Shown: positions 14,811 to 23,177, counted from the first letter of the stretch. The stretch: 23,340 nt of DNA from Candidatus Aminicenantes bacterium UBA647 (GCA_002299555.1 DBOL01000078.1:1-23340); one strand, 5' to 3'. Notes: generated by a model from the letters alone, not told the origin. Numbers and translations: made by a program.

Positions 14811-16265
14811 ATGAAAGCAACAAAAATAATATTACTTACTATGTTTGTGTTAACTCAAATTGTATTTCCAAAACAGATCACTTTTAATGAAGCTCAGATA
14901 GTTGCGGAGAACTGGACATTTGACCTTGAGGAAAATTTCAATGATCAGGTCCGGATATCTGATGGCCGGGAGATCTTCAGAGAAAATATAATCGTTGCAT
15001 ATGTGTTCGATCTATATCCAAAAGGATTCGTGATTATATCACCGCAAGATTATCTTCCTCCAATCAAATTTTACACTCTTTCAAATAACTTTGATAAAAC
15101 AGGGTTGTTTGTCCAGGATGTCATATTTGACGGTAACAAAGAGATAATAAAAAGAGTAAACATTGGTAAACTTGTCCCGGAAAAGAGCTTTAAAAGCCGA
15201 AATATGAAGAATTTCAGGCACTATCTCCGGGAAGAAACAAATGAAGACACTCTCAGCTCCTTAAATGCAGCAGTAGAGTCTGTAGAACCACTGCTATATA
15301 CTGCATGGGGACAAGGTGATCCATATAATGCTTTTTGTCCTATAGTCGAAGGTGAATTAACTATGACCGGATGTGTTCCCAATGCTATCGCACAAATTTT
15401 TAATTTTTATGAATGGCCTTTACGTGGATCAGGGACCGAGACTTATTATGACAATTACTCAAAACAAACTTTAACAACTAATTTTGATAAAGAGTATGAA
15501 TGGTGGAATATGCGAGATAGCTACAATAACGATGAAAGAACAGACCAAGAAAAAGACGCAGTTGCTACACTAATGTTTGATATCGGAGTTGCCTTACATT
15601 CAAAATATGGGTTTTATGGAACAGGGACGTTTCACACTCACTATGATAATCTTGTTAAACATTTTTTGTATTCTTCAGACCTACAAATAGTGTACTACGG
15701 TGATTACAACAATATTGATAAATGGTTTAATATAGCGAAAAATCAAATTGATAATGGGTGGCCGGTTGATTATAGTATTTGGGGGACAGGTGGACACGAA
15801 GTGGTTATAGACGGATACAGAATAGATAATAATAGAAAAGAAGTCCATATAAATAGAGGGGGAGGTTTGAACGGATATTATACAATGGATAATATTGACG
15901 GCTATCCAGACATTCATCCCCAAATAATGGCAATTAACATATATCCCTATATTGGATACAAATTACCGGTAGCACTTCCCCCAACAAACATTTCAGCAAA
16001 AGCTTCTCTTAATAGAAGTGTTTTTTTGTCAGAACATATAGTCAAGTTATCATGGCTAGAAACACCATCAAAAGACAATAGAGTTTCCAAATATATTATT
16101 TATCAAAGAAATAATGGTGAAGTAGAAATTATAGATAGGGTTGATCCGGAAACCAAAAATTATGAATTTCGCTCAAAAGAACTTTTCGAATATTCTGTTG
16201 GAGTATATGATAGAAATCATGCATACTCAGAAATTCCGGCATTTATAACACCGGTTGTAAAATAA
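14811..16265 (+). CDS. Secreted C10-family (streptopain-like) cysteine protease
   Basis: A 484-residue preproprotein. A signal peptide (about 1-20, MKATKIILLTMFVLTQIVFP) is followed by a C10-type inhibitory prodomain (about 20-135, containing PKGFVIISPQDYLPPIKFY). The papain-fold protease domain follows, with nucleophile C188 in MTGCVPNAIAQIFNFYEWP and catalytic H329 in GTGGHEVVIDGY. In streptopain the segment after the histidine is N-W-G-W-G-G; here it is N348-R-G-G-G, so the tryptophan normally packing on the active-site asparagine is missing. The last 95 or so residues, after LPVALPPTNISAKA, look like a fibronectin-III domain. No sorting tail is recognised. Likely roles are extracellular protein degradation for nutrition or surface processing. 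It diverges from the transposase gene and is followed by a strong hairpin terminator. Confidence 0.87.
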   Translation: MKATKIILLTMFVLTQIVFPKQITFNEAQIVAENWTFDLEENFNDQVRISDGREIFRENIIVAYVFDLYPKGFVIISPQDYLPPIKFYTLSNNFDKTGLFVQDVIFDGNKEIIKRVNIGKLVPEKSFKSRNMKNFRHYLREETNEDTLSSLNAAVESVEPLLYTAWGQGDPYNAFCPIVEGELTMTGCVPNAIAQIFNFYEWPLRGSGTETYYDNYSKQTLTTNFDKEYEWWNMRDSYNNDERTDQEKDAVATLMFDIGVALHSKYGFYGTGTFHTHYDNLVKHFLYSSDLQIVYYGDYNNIDKWFNIAKNQIDNGWPVDYSIWGTGGHEVVIDGYRIDNNRKEVHINRGGGLNGYYTMDNIDGYPDIHPQIMAINIYPYIGYKLPVALPPTNISAKASLNRSVFLSEHIVKLSWLETPSKDNRVSKYIIYQRNNGEVEIIDRVDPETKNYEFRSKELFEYSVGVYDRNHAYSEIPAFITPVVK

Positions 16266-16284
16266 AACTTTTAATCACAAATAT

Positions 16285-16320
16285 AAAAATCCCCCTCAGG
16301 CAAATCGAAGGGGGATTTTT
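16285..16320 (+). terminator. Rho-independent terminator after the protease gene
   Basis: A perfect 12-bp stem pairs AAAAATCCCCCT (16285-16296) with AGGGGGATTTTT (16309-16320) around a 12-base loop. It begins 20 bases after the protease stop codon and ends only 28 bases before the next ATG. Confidence 0.85.
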
Positions 16321-16348
16321 GCTTAATCACATCCAGGGAGAATTTTAA

Positions 16349-17575
16349 ATGAGATCTATAAGAAACCTCAACACATTGATAGCAATATTTTTGAGCCTGA
16401 TCATTTTTCAGACAGGAATTGAAGCTGAAGCTTTTATGAATAATCATGAAAATCAATTACAGGCACTTATAAAACAATATAATAACAAAAATTATAACCA
16501 GGTTGTATCGGAATCAGAAAAACTCTTAAATGAAATCTCAGATGAACACAGTCAGATACGAGGGAAACTTTTTCTTCTTCTTGGAGCAGCTTATGAAAAG
16601 TTGAAAGATAAAGATAAGGCAGTAGAAAATTATTTGTTAGGAGATATGCTTCTTGACAATCCGGTTATTGAAGATGTTGATTTTTCAAAGTTAGAGATAT
16701 TCAGATCTACTTTATATGGGAAAATAATAAACGGAAGAAGGGTTTATGAACAAGTAGGGAAAAGAAAAAGAAGAAAAAAATTTCCTTTTCTTGCAGTACT
16801 AGGTGTTATTGGGATTGCTGCTGCAGTGATAATCTTACTGAAAAAGAAATCCGAAGGAGAAAGCCCGGATCTAAAAGAAAAATATGCTAAAGAAGTTTTT
16901 GACAGTATAGAATGGATCGATGTACCAGCCGGTGAGTTTAAAATGGGAGACAATCATGGAATGGGTTCAAGAGATGAACTTCCAGTACATAAAGTTTATT
17001 TGGATTCTTATAAGATCTCAAAGTATGAAATAACTGCAAAACAATATCAAAAATTCTTAGATATACATCCGGAAATCCTTGATCGATCACTTGAAAGTAC
17101 CGGTTCACATCCTGCTGTAACATCCAGAGAAAACATTGAAATATTTAATTCATGGTTAAAAAAATACACAAACAAGGATATAGATCTTCCTACAGAAGCT
17201 CAATGGGAAAAAGCAGCCAGAGGAACAGATCAACGCATTTATCCCTGGGGCAACAATCCCCCGGACTGTTCAATTCTAAATTTCAATTATTGTGTAGTAT
17301 GGCCAACTAATGTAGGCAGCTACCCCCTTGATATTTCTCCCTACGGTGTCATGGATATGGGAGGAAATGTTTCAGAAATATGTAAAGATTTTTATCAAGA
17401 CAATTATTATAAATTATCACCATACGAAAATCCACAAGGCCCTGCTCCGGGAACATCATCAAAATATGTAATCAGAGGTGCAAGGGCAAACACAAATGAT
17501 CCTAGAGCTTCTAACAGAGATTACTTACACTCTTCTGATAAAGTTCATATAGGTTTTAGAATTGTTTGGAATTAA
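16349..17575 (+). CDS. TPR-like / transmembrane / FGE-sulfatase-fold protein lacking catalytic cysteines
   Basis: A 408-residue protein. A signal peptide or anchor (about 1-28) precedes a TPR-like helical region (30-110). A basic patch KRKRRKK (138-144) and a membrane helix (145-164) follow, then an FGE-sulfatase/SUMF1-type domain (about 186-408). Marks of that fold are DVPAGEFKMGDN, LPTEAQWEKAARG, YPWGN, YGVMDMGGNVSEI and IGFRIVW. True formylglycine-generating enzymes need a cysteine pair in the segment near YVIRGARANTNDPRASNRDY, and none is present, so sulfatase activation is unlikely; a binding or structural role is inferred. AGGGAG supports the ATG at 16349. It follows the protease with a terminator between, and no separate promoter is evident in the 28-base gap. 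Confidence 0.8.
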   Translation: MRSIRNLNTLIAIFLSLIIFQTGIEAEAFMNNHENQLQALIKQYNNKNYNQVVSESEKLLNEISDEHSQIRGKLFLLLGAAYEKLKDKDKAVENYLLGDMLLDNPVIEDVDFSKLEIFRSTLYGKIINGRRVYEQVGKRKRRKKFPFLAVLGVIGIAAAVIILLKKKSEGESPDLKEKYAKEVFDSIEWIDVPAGEFKMGDNHGMGSRDELPVHKVYLDSYKISKYEITAKQYQKFLDIHPEILDRSLESTGSHPAVTSRENIEIFNSWLKKYTNKDIDLPTEAQWEKAARGTDQRIYPWGNNPPDCSILNFNYCVVWPTNVGSYPLDISPYGVMDMGGNVSEICKDFYQDNYYKLSPYENPQGPAPGTSSKYVIRGARANTNDPRASNRDYLHSSDKVHIGFRIVWN

Positions 17576-17593
17576 TAAAGAGAATTATGAAAT

Positions 17594-17627
17594 AAAAAAG
17601 CCCCCCGGTTTCCCGGGAGGCATTTTT
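17594..17627. terminator. Bidirectional terminator between convergent genes
   Basis: A GC-rich hairpin (GCCCCCCGG with CCGGGAGGC, one C-A mismatch) is bounded by an A run on the left and a T run on the right. It can therefore stop transcripts of both the FGE-like gene and the convergent barrel/PKD gene. Confidence 0.82.
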
Positions 17628-17661
17628 ATATTTATAAGAGATTTATAGAGACTGCTTTAGT

Positions 17662-20259
17662 TTAAAATGGGGGCATCTCCGGAGTGGTTGCACACTTCAC
17701 CTTAGCCCAATTGCCAGGTCTGGTAACATTTCTAAATGTATAAGATGAAGGCATTGCTCCGGCAGAGAAAGATCCATCATCTTGCACTCCAAGAAAATAA
17801 TAATCTGTGCCTAGAGGAGTAAAAGTGAACCTTATATCATCACCTGCCCTTACATTATAAGTTCCTGGCCCTGAACCTGCATGTGTAGTACAGTTAATAT
17901 CAACAGCACAACCTGAAACATCGACATCAAGCTGGTATATAGGCCTTTCCATAACAACATCAAGATTATAATCACGATCTAAAGCAGTGAACTTGAAATG
18001 ATCTGCAATAGCTTTATTGTTCCCGTTTACTCTTATAGAAGTTACTATTGTATAAGCATTGTCAGCAATAAAATTAAATGTTGCACTTGTTCCTGCTTTT
18101 TGAGTAAAAGTTCCCACACCTGGATCGATGTGACCTGAAGCACCACTATCACCTGCGAAACTCAATGTTACTCTAACGTCGTAATATATCCAGTCAAATT
18201 CTACCTCAAGTGTTTGATCAGAAGTTACATTTTTGAAAGAGTATTCTGCAATATCTTCCTCATTAAATTGCTGACCGTTCACCCAATATCTTATTACTTG
18301 TTTGTTATTATCTTCCGGTGTGAAAACAAATGAAATATCCGACCCATGTTCTACCTGAGTAGTTCCAGGAGAAATGGAACCATATTGATTGTTTTTGACC
18401 GATACAGTGATCGTATGGGTCGTTGGAGCTGTTTCAGAAAATTCAACTTCAATAGAATGATCATTGCATACCCTTATAAATTCATATTCAGAAACACTCC
18501 CAACAGAACTACCGTCACAATATACATTTTTAATGAACCACCCTTCTGCCGGAGAAATTACAAATTTTTGATCTGCTTCATTTCCTACAACAATATCTCC
18601 GAGTGGATCTATTGATCCCTCTCCTGACCTTACGGATGAACTTATTGTGTGGATATTTGTCGAGTCAATATCCCATACAGATATTATTATTACATTTGAT
18701 TTTGCATATTGCCCCTTTTCATCAGTACCCTCTACCCAGGCCTGGTAAGATCCAGGATTACTATATTCAAAAGTTGGCGCAGTATGATCATTTGGAGTTG
18801 AATAAGTTGTGTTGAAATACCAGATCATAGCTACATTCCCATCAAATCCTGAAGGAGAAGCTTTATAACTTACATTAAGAGGTGCATATCCGGATGTCGG
18901 ATCAGCTTCTAAAATAATCTCAGGTGATTTTTGTGATTCATCCAACTCTTTTTCAGCTACCACTATCATTGGATAATCCGGCCTGAATATAAGCCTGTCT
19001 TTTGATCTCTTTTCGAAGTTCCGCATATTGAATGTAACACCAACACTAATTCTGCTTGTATTAGAAATTCCATCCAGATATTCATAATTGCCGGAAGTTT
19101 GATATATATAATTTACTGTTACAAATATCTGCCTGATGATCTCATATCCTGCTTTAAGGTCGATCCCGAAGGCAGACCCCTCCGTAATCAAAACACGTAT
19201 ATCAACAAACATTTTCTTAAGATAAGCAGAAAGGTCGAGTCCTGCATGAGATAAAGATTTATTATAATAACCGAACCCTGAATTTCCTGTTACTTCAACA
19301 CCGGTATACTGCCATGATCCTATTGGTAATGCGAAAAACCCAGCAACATGAATTTTGTCAGAAAGACGGTAACGGATCGAAGGACGTATTTGCAGGTGAT
19401 TCGTAGAATTAAATTCTTCACCAAATTTATGAGAAATAACATCACCAAACAGAAAAACTCCAAGTTGGTTCGGTTCGAATCCTACACCAAAAGAAAAACC
19501 ATACTGCTTGATCATATTGTTTATAAGAGTTTTTCCAGCACCCTGAAAGAAAAAACCTCTTTCATCTTTAGCAGCTACTATAACCTCCCCCTCCATCATA
19601 AATGAAGAATCACCAAAACTTTGTGTTCCTCCTGAAAGAGAAACAAATGTATCAAAATCAAATGATCGTTTTATATTTGTTTCTTCAAGAACATCATAAT
19701 TTTTCTCTTCTTCAACTTTCTTTTTGACATTTCCGGATGATTCCTCCAAAAGAACATTACTCCGATCTTTAACATCTGAAACTTTTTGTTTTGACCTGAG
19801 TTGCTCATTTTCAGATTCAATTTTCACGTTTTCCTGCTTAACAAAGGTTTCATTCTTGTCGACATCTAAAAATTTTCTCTTTTTTCTAAATACACTTTCC
19901 TTCAGAACTATTGTGTGTGTCAGTTCTTTCGGATCTTTTTCAACTCTGAATCTCAGCTTAACATGATCATACTTATCTGTTTGAACAATCACAACGCAAT
20001 CTGCAATGTCTATTTTTGCCGGTTGAGCCCACAAAAGATTGAGGTCGTGATCAACCGACCATTGCGATGTTGATACTCCTTCTTTCACTATTTTCTCAAT
20101 AATGATATTTTTAGGGAATTCAATAATGATTGAATAGTCAGTATGACAATTGATTGTCAAGGATTCCAATTCACTCGAAATTGCAATCATTTTAACCGAA
20201 GCGTTTACACTTACTAAAACAAAGAAAATCAAAGTTGCTACAAATAATATTTTTTTCAT
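17662..20259 (-). CDS. Large secreted envelope protein: beta-barrel-like region, PKD domain and InlB-type repeats
   Basis: An 865-residue protein with a signal peptide (1-20). Residues 22-108 form a beta-rich domain with a pattern reminiscent of VirB9/TrbG N-lobes (YSIIIEFPKN, QWSVDHDLNLLWAQP, then VVIVQTDKYDHVKLRFRV). A charged linker (about 120-195) leads to a region of alternating amphipathic strands (about 200-415) ending SRISVGVTFNMRNF, which looks like an outer-membrane barrel. A PKD domain follows (about 448-527, with YAPLNVSYKASPSG and YSNPGSYQAWVEGTD). Four divergent InlB B-type repeats (about 536-608, 613-690, 691-772, 775-858) have motifs such as GSISPGTTQVEHGSDISFVF. GGGAGG precedes the ATG. 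The domain order is unusual, the barrel and VirB9-like calls are tentative, and the function is unknown. Confidence 0.72.
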   Translation of the reverse strand: MKKILFVATLIFFVLVSVNASVKMIAISSELESLTINCHTDYSIIIEFPKNIIIEKIVKEGVSTSQWSVDHDLNLLWAQPAKIDIADCVVIVQTDKYDHVKLRFRVEKDPKELTHTIVLKESVFRKKRKFLDVDKNETFVKQENVKIESENEQLRSKQKVSDVKDRSNVLLEESSGNVKKKVEEEKNYDVLEETNIKRSFDFDTFVSLSGGTQSFGDSSFMMEGEVIVAAKDERGFFFQGAGKTLINNMIKQYGFSFGVGFEPNQLGVFLFGDVISHKFGEEFNSTNHLQIRPSIRYRLSDKIHVAGFFALPIGSWQYTGVEVTGNSGFGYYNKSLSHAGLDLSAYLKKMFVDIRVLITEGSAFGIDLKAGYEIIRQIFVTVNYIYQTSGNYEYLDGISNTSRISVGVTFNMRNFEKRSKDRLIFRPDYPMIVVAEKELDESQKSPEIILEADPTSGYAPLNVSYKASPSGFDGNVAMIWYFNTTYSTPNDHTAPTFEYSNPGSYQAWVEGTDEKGQYAKSNVIIISVWDIDSTNIHTISSSVRSGEGSIDPLGDIVVGNEADQKFVISPAEGWFIKNVYCDGSSVGSVSEYEFIRVCNDHSIEVEFSETAPTTHTITVSVKNNQYGSISPGTTQVEHGSDISFVFTPEDNNKQVIRYWVNGQQFNEEDIAEYSFKNVTSDQTLEVEFDWIYYDVRVTLSFAGDSGASGHIDPGVGTFTQKAGTSATFNFIADNAYTIVTSIRVNGNNKAIADHFKFTALDRDYNLDVVMERPIYQLDVDVSGCAVDINCTTHAGSGPGTYNVRAGDDIRFTFTPLGTDYYFLGVQDDGSFSAGAMPSSYTFRNVTRPGNWAKVKCATTPEMPPF

Positions 20260-20278
20260 ATCCCCTCCCAGGAATTAA

Positions 20279-20307
20279 ACAATAACATATCTTAAATATA
20301 TTTTCAA
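20279..20307 (-). promoter_or_regulatory. Predicted promoter for the barrel/PKD gene
   Basis: On the minus strand TTGAAA (20302-20307) and TATTGT (20279-20284) are 17 bases apart. The start would fall near 20272, just before the GGGAGG ribosome binding site of the gene beginning at 20259. Confidence 0.45.
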
Positions 20308-20596
20308 CATATTTTACATATTAAAAATTACTAGAATTGGAACCTCCTTTAACAAAATGTACTATTTTAATTCAAGAACCCGTCCGAGTCAACAAGCAAC
20401 AGTGGATTTATTCATTTTATATAGTTTAAATATAACTATTTTTTGAGAACATTCAGTTCCACTTTGGATTTTCTCCACTTTTTGTTAAAGATAGTTTATA
20501 TAATCAGTTTGCTATTTTATGCTGTGTCTAGTTACAAAAGGGCCCTTTTGATTCTGGATTAATACTTCAATTTTGATTTCGGGCTATTGTTGATCT
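20308..20596. other. Noncoding stretch between divergent genes
   Basis: The whole gap between the barrel/PKD gene and putP is 441 bases. Apart from the two promoters and one REP-like unit listed separately, it contains the perfect 16-base palindrome CAAAAGGGCCCTTTTG (20535-20550) and a pair of TCCACTTT direct repeats (near 20457-20481). I see no convincing reading frame, tRNA or gene remnant. Confidence 0.6.
20535..20550. repeat. Perfect 16-base palindrome
   Basis: CAAAAGGGCCCTTTTG is its own reverse complement, with no loop. It lies about 150 bases upstream of putP and 50 bases left of a REP-like unit. It could be a dimeric regulator site or a REP relative; the sequence does not decide. Confidence 0.5.
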
Positions 20597-20616
20597 AAAT
20601 GGGGACAGGCACTTTT
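20597..20616 (+). repeat. REP-like unit upstream of putP (copy D)
   Basis: Core GGGGACAGGCAC at 20601-20612, identical to the copies around the transposase and after the GH3 gene. It ends 26 bases before the putP -35 box. The flanking stem is the weakest of the four copies. Confidence 0.7.
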
Positions 20617-20642
20617 ACTTGATATCGCAGAATACTTTTTGC

Positions 20643-20671
20643 TTGATATATTTTGCTGTACTGTTTATTAT
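20643..20671 (+). promoter_or_regulatory. Strong sigma70-like promoter of putP
   Basis: TTGATA (20643-20648) and TATTAT (20666-20671) have the ideal 17-base spacing. The predicted start near 20678 leaves a leader of about 22 bases containing GGAGA before the ATG at 20701. Confidence 0.65.
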
Positions 20672-20700
20672 GAATTTTAAATCAAATCCGGAGAATAGCC

Positions 20701-22194
20701 ATGTCAGGAGCAAGTGCAGGAACATTTATTTCGTTCGCCATCTACCTGATCTTTATGATGGGTATAGGGTGGCATTTTTACAACAGGACAAAAAATTTAT
20801 CTGATTATGTTTTAGGGGGAAGGGGACTTAATGCATGGGTAACATCATTAAGCGCTCAGGCATCCGACATGAGCGGTTGGCTTCTGCTGGGGCTGCCCGG
20901 CTATGCATATCTTGCCGGCCTTGAAGCTGCATGGATCGCTTTTGGACTCCTGATAGGAACGTATCTTAATTGGAGATTTATCGCAAAAAGGTTAAGGAAA
21001 TACACTCAGATCGCAGGAAATTCGATCACGCTCCCGGTATTTTTTGAAAATCGATTCAGGGATAAAACTGGGATCCTCAGGATACTATCCGCTTTTTTTA
21101 TAATTATATTTTTTCTCCTTTACACATCATCCGGTTTCGTCGCAGGGGCAAAATTATTCAACACTGTTTTCAACATCCCATACATTTTTGCACTATCAAT
21201 AGGTGTTTTTGTTATAATCGGCTACACATTCCTTGGTGGTTTTATGGCAGTAAGCTGGACCGATTTTTTCCAGGGAATGCTCATGTTCTTCGCAATAATA
21301 ATCATCCCCATTCTTGGAGTTTCAGCATTGGGCGGATTTGATCAAACTATATCAAAAATAAACGGGATTAATCCTGAACTTCTCAACTTATTTACTACTA
21401 CCACAGGAGAAAACCTGAAGTTTATTCCTGTCCTGTCTCTGGTTGCATGGGGATTTGGTTATTTCGGACAGCCCCACATTCTTGCAAGATTTATGGCGAT
21501 CAGCTCTTCCGATAAAGTTAAAAAGGCTCGCAGAATAGCAATGGGATGGGTAACAATAAGTTTATCTGCTGCGGTCATTGTGGGCATTGTAGGACGAGCA
21601 CTTCTTACCAATAGCCCTTTGGTTGGGAAAGCTGCATCCGAAACTGTTTTTATGGTACTTGTAAATCAACTGACAACCCCTCTTGTCGGCGGCATTCTCC
21701 TTGCGGCTATTCTTGCTGCAGTTATGAGCACAGCCGATTCTCAATTACTGGTAACCTCTTCGGCAATAACAGAAGACCTGTACAGAATTGTACTGAAAAA
21801 AACCCCGGGAGACAGGGAACTCGTATGGGTAAGCCGTATATCAGTTGTAATAGTCGCGATAATTGCATTTTTTATTGCTTTGAATCCGGAGAGTAGTGTT
21901 CTCGAACTGGTTGCATATGCCTGGGCAGGCTTCGGTGCAACATTCGGACCTGTTATCATTCTCTCACTTTTCTGGATTCGCATGACATCTTATGGTGCTA
22001 TTGCCGGGATCTTTACTGGTGGAATTTCTGTTTTGATCTGGAAAAACCTTACAGGTGGGATTTTCGATCTTTATGAGATCGTGCCGGGATTCTTTATTTC
22101 CACTATTGCAATAGTAATAGCAAGTCTTCTTGACAAAAAACCATCAAAAGAGATCACTGATGAGTTCAAGAGTGTCAAGAGTTCCGGGATTTAG
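20701..22194 (+). CDS. putP: Sodium/proline symporter, SSS family
   Basis: A 497-residue inner-membrane protein with about 13 hydrophobic helices that imports proline together with sodium ions. It aligns along its length with E. coli PutP from memory: DYVLGGRGLNAWVTSLSAQA, ASDMSGW (54-60, with D56 and S58 in the sodium/substrate region), LPVFFENRF, FLGGFMAVSWTDF, WGFGYFGQPHILARFMA, AAVMSTADSQLLVTSSAITE and YAWAGFGATFGPVI. Proline is the likely substrate, since these motifs are specific to the PutP branch rather than the pantothenate or sialic acid branches. GGAGA upstream supports the ATG. It serves nutrition or osmoprotection. No proline dehydrogenase gene is adjacent. Confidence 0.93.
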   Translation: MSGASAGTFISFAIYLIFMMGIGWHFYNRTKNLSDYVLGGRGLNAWVTSLSAQASDMSGWLLLGLPGYAYLAGLEAAWIAFGLLIGTYLNWRFIAKRLRKYTQIAGNSITLPVFFENRFRDKTGILRILSAFFIIIFFLLYTSSGFVAGAKLFNTVFNIPYIFALSIGVFVIIGYTFLGGFMAVSWTDFFQGMLMFFAIIIIPILGVSALGGFDQTISKINGINPELLNLFTTTTGENLKFIPVLSLVAWGFGYFGQPHILARFMAISSSDKVKKARRIAMGWVTISLSAAVIVGIVGRALLTNSPLVGKAASETVFMVLVNQLTTPLVGGILLAAILAAVMSTADSQLLVTSSAITEDLYRIVLKKTPGDRELVWVSRISVVIVAIIAFFIALNPESSVLELVAYAWAGFGATFGPVIILSLFWIRMTSYGAIAGIFTGGISVLIWKNLTGGIFDLYEIVPGFFISTIAIVIASLLDKKPSKEITDEFKSVKSSGI

Positions 22195-22205
22195 AGATAG
22201 CCTGC

Positions 22206-22234
22206 TTGTATGGTAAAATAGGGGATCATAAAAT
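22206..22234 (+). promoter_or_regulatory. Candidate promoter of the ABC exporter operon
   Basis: TTGTAT (22206-22211) and TAAAAT (22229-22234) are 17 bases apart in the 61-base gap after putP. No terminator is visible after putP, so read-through from putP is also possible. Confidence 0.4.
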
Positions 22235-22255
22235 TTTCTCAAATTCGGAGGGACA

Positions 22256-23176
22256 ATGGACAATTCTATGCTGGAACTTAAAGACCTTGTAAAAGATTTT
22301 GATGGCAAAAGAGCAGTCGACAATGTTTCAATGACATTAAATAAAGGCGAGATTCTGGGACTCCTTGGGCCTAATGGAGCAGGGAAAACGACAGCCATCA
22401 GGATGATGATGAATATTATTGCTCCCGATAGTGGTGAAATTAAAATTATGGGCGAACAATTCAACGAGAGACTTAAGGACAGAATAGGATATCTCCCTGA
22501 AGAGAGAGGCCTTTACAGAAAGATGAAAGTGTCTGAAACACTCCAGTTTTTCGGGAAGCTTAAAGGGATGCAGTCAAATGATATAAAAAAAAGGGGGGAG
22601 GAGCTTTTGAAAAAGTTTGATCTCCTCGATTATTACGATAAAAAGATAGAGGAATTGTCAAAAGGGATGGCTCAGAAACTTCAGATAATCACAACAATTA
22701 TTCACTCCCCCGACCTACTCATCCTTGACGAACCATTCTCAGGTCTTGATCCGATAAATATAGAACTTGTAAAAGATCTCATCCTCGAGATGAAGAGAGA
22801 GGGGATCACCATAATATTCTCCACTCATCTTATGGATTATGCTGAAAAAATAGTAGATTCTATTGTCATGATAAGCAAAGGGAAAAAAGTGCTCGATGGA
22901 ATTCTTAGCGATGTAAAATCAAAATATGGAAAAAAGTTTATAAAGATCAATTATGAGGGCAATGGAGAATTTGTCTCTTCATTAAAATATATCAAGGGAT
23001 TTAAAGATTATGGGAAAGAAATGGAGATAGAACTAAATGATATAAAAGACAAGGATAAATTGCTAAAAGATCTGATATCTAAAATATCATTAAATAGCTT
23101 TACACTTTCAGAACCTTCGCTGAACAATATTTTTATAAGGAATGCATCTGGCGAATCCAGAGGAACCGGAGAATAA
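22256..23176 (+). CDS. ABC transporter ATP-binding protein, NatA-like exporter type
   Basis: A 306-residue ATPase that energises an ABC-2-type exporter at the inner membrane. It has Walker A GPNGAGKTT (38-46), Q-loop region YLPEERGLY (79-87), signature LSKGMAQKLQ (134-143), Walker B LLILDEP with E159, the D-loop SGLDP, and the switch H191 in STHLMDYAEK. LSKG in place of LSGGQ is normal in this branch (COG4152-like). The C-terminal 80 or so residues (from about 225) form a domain like DUF4162. GGAGG just upstream supports the ATG at 22256. The permease gene begins one base after its stop codon. The substrate is unknown; sodium export is one precedent. Confidence 0.92.
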   Translation: MDNSMLELKDLVKDFDGKRAVDNVSMTLNKGEILGLLGPNGAGKTTAIRMMMNIIAPDSGEIKIMGEQFNERLKDRIGYLPEERGLYRKMKVSETLQFFGKLKGMQSNDIKKRGEELLKKFDLLDYYDKKIEELSKGMAQKLQIITTIIHSPDLLILDEPFSGLDPINIELVKDLILEMKREGITIIFSTHLMDYAEKIVDSIVMISKGKKVLDGILSDVKSKYGKKFIKINYEGNGEFVSSLKYIKGFKDYGKEMEIELNDIKDKDKLLKDLISKISLNSFTLSEPSLNNIFIRNASGESRGTGE

Positions 23177-23177
23177 A

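Noticed and set aside
15781..15793. GGGGACAGG string resembling the REP core
   Set aside because: It lies inside the protease gene and encodes the conserved W-G-T-G-G-H segment; it lacks the GCAC end, so the match is chance.
16349..17575. Annotation as formylglycine-generating sulfatase activator
   Set aside because: The catalytic cysteine pair is absent and no sulfatase gene is nearby, so only the fold is supported.
20499..20504. TATAAT on the plus strand as another putP promoter
   Set aside because: No acceptable -35 box lies at 16-18 bases upstream, and a much better promoter occurs at 20643-20671.
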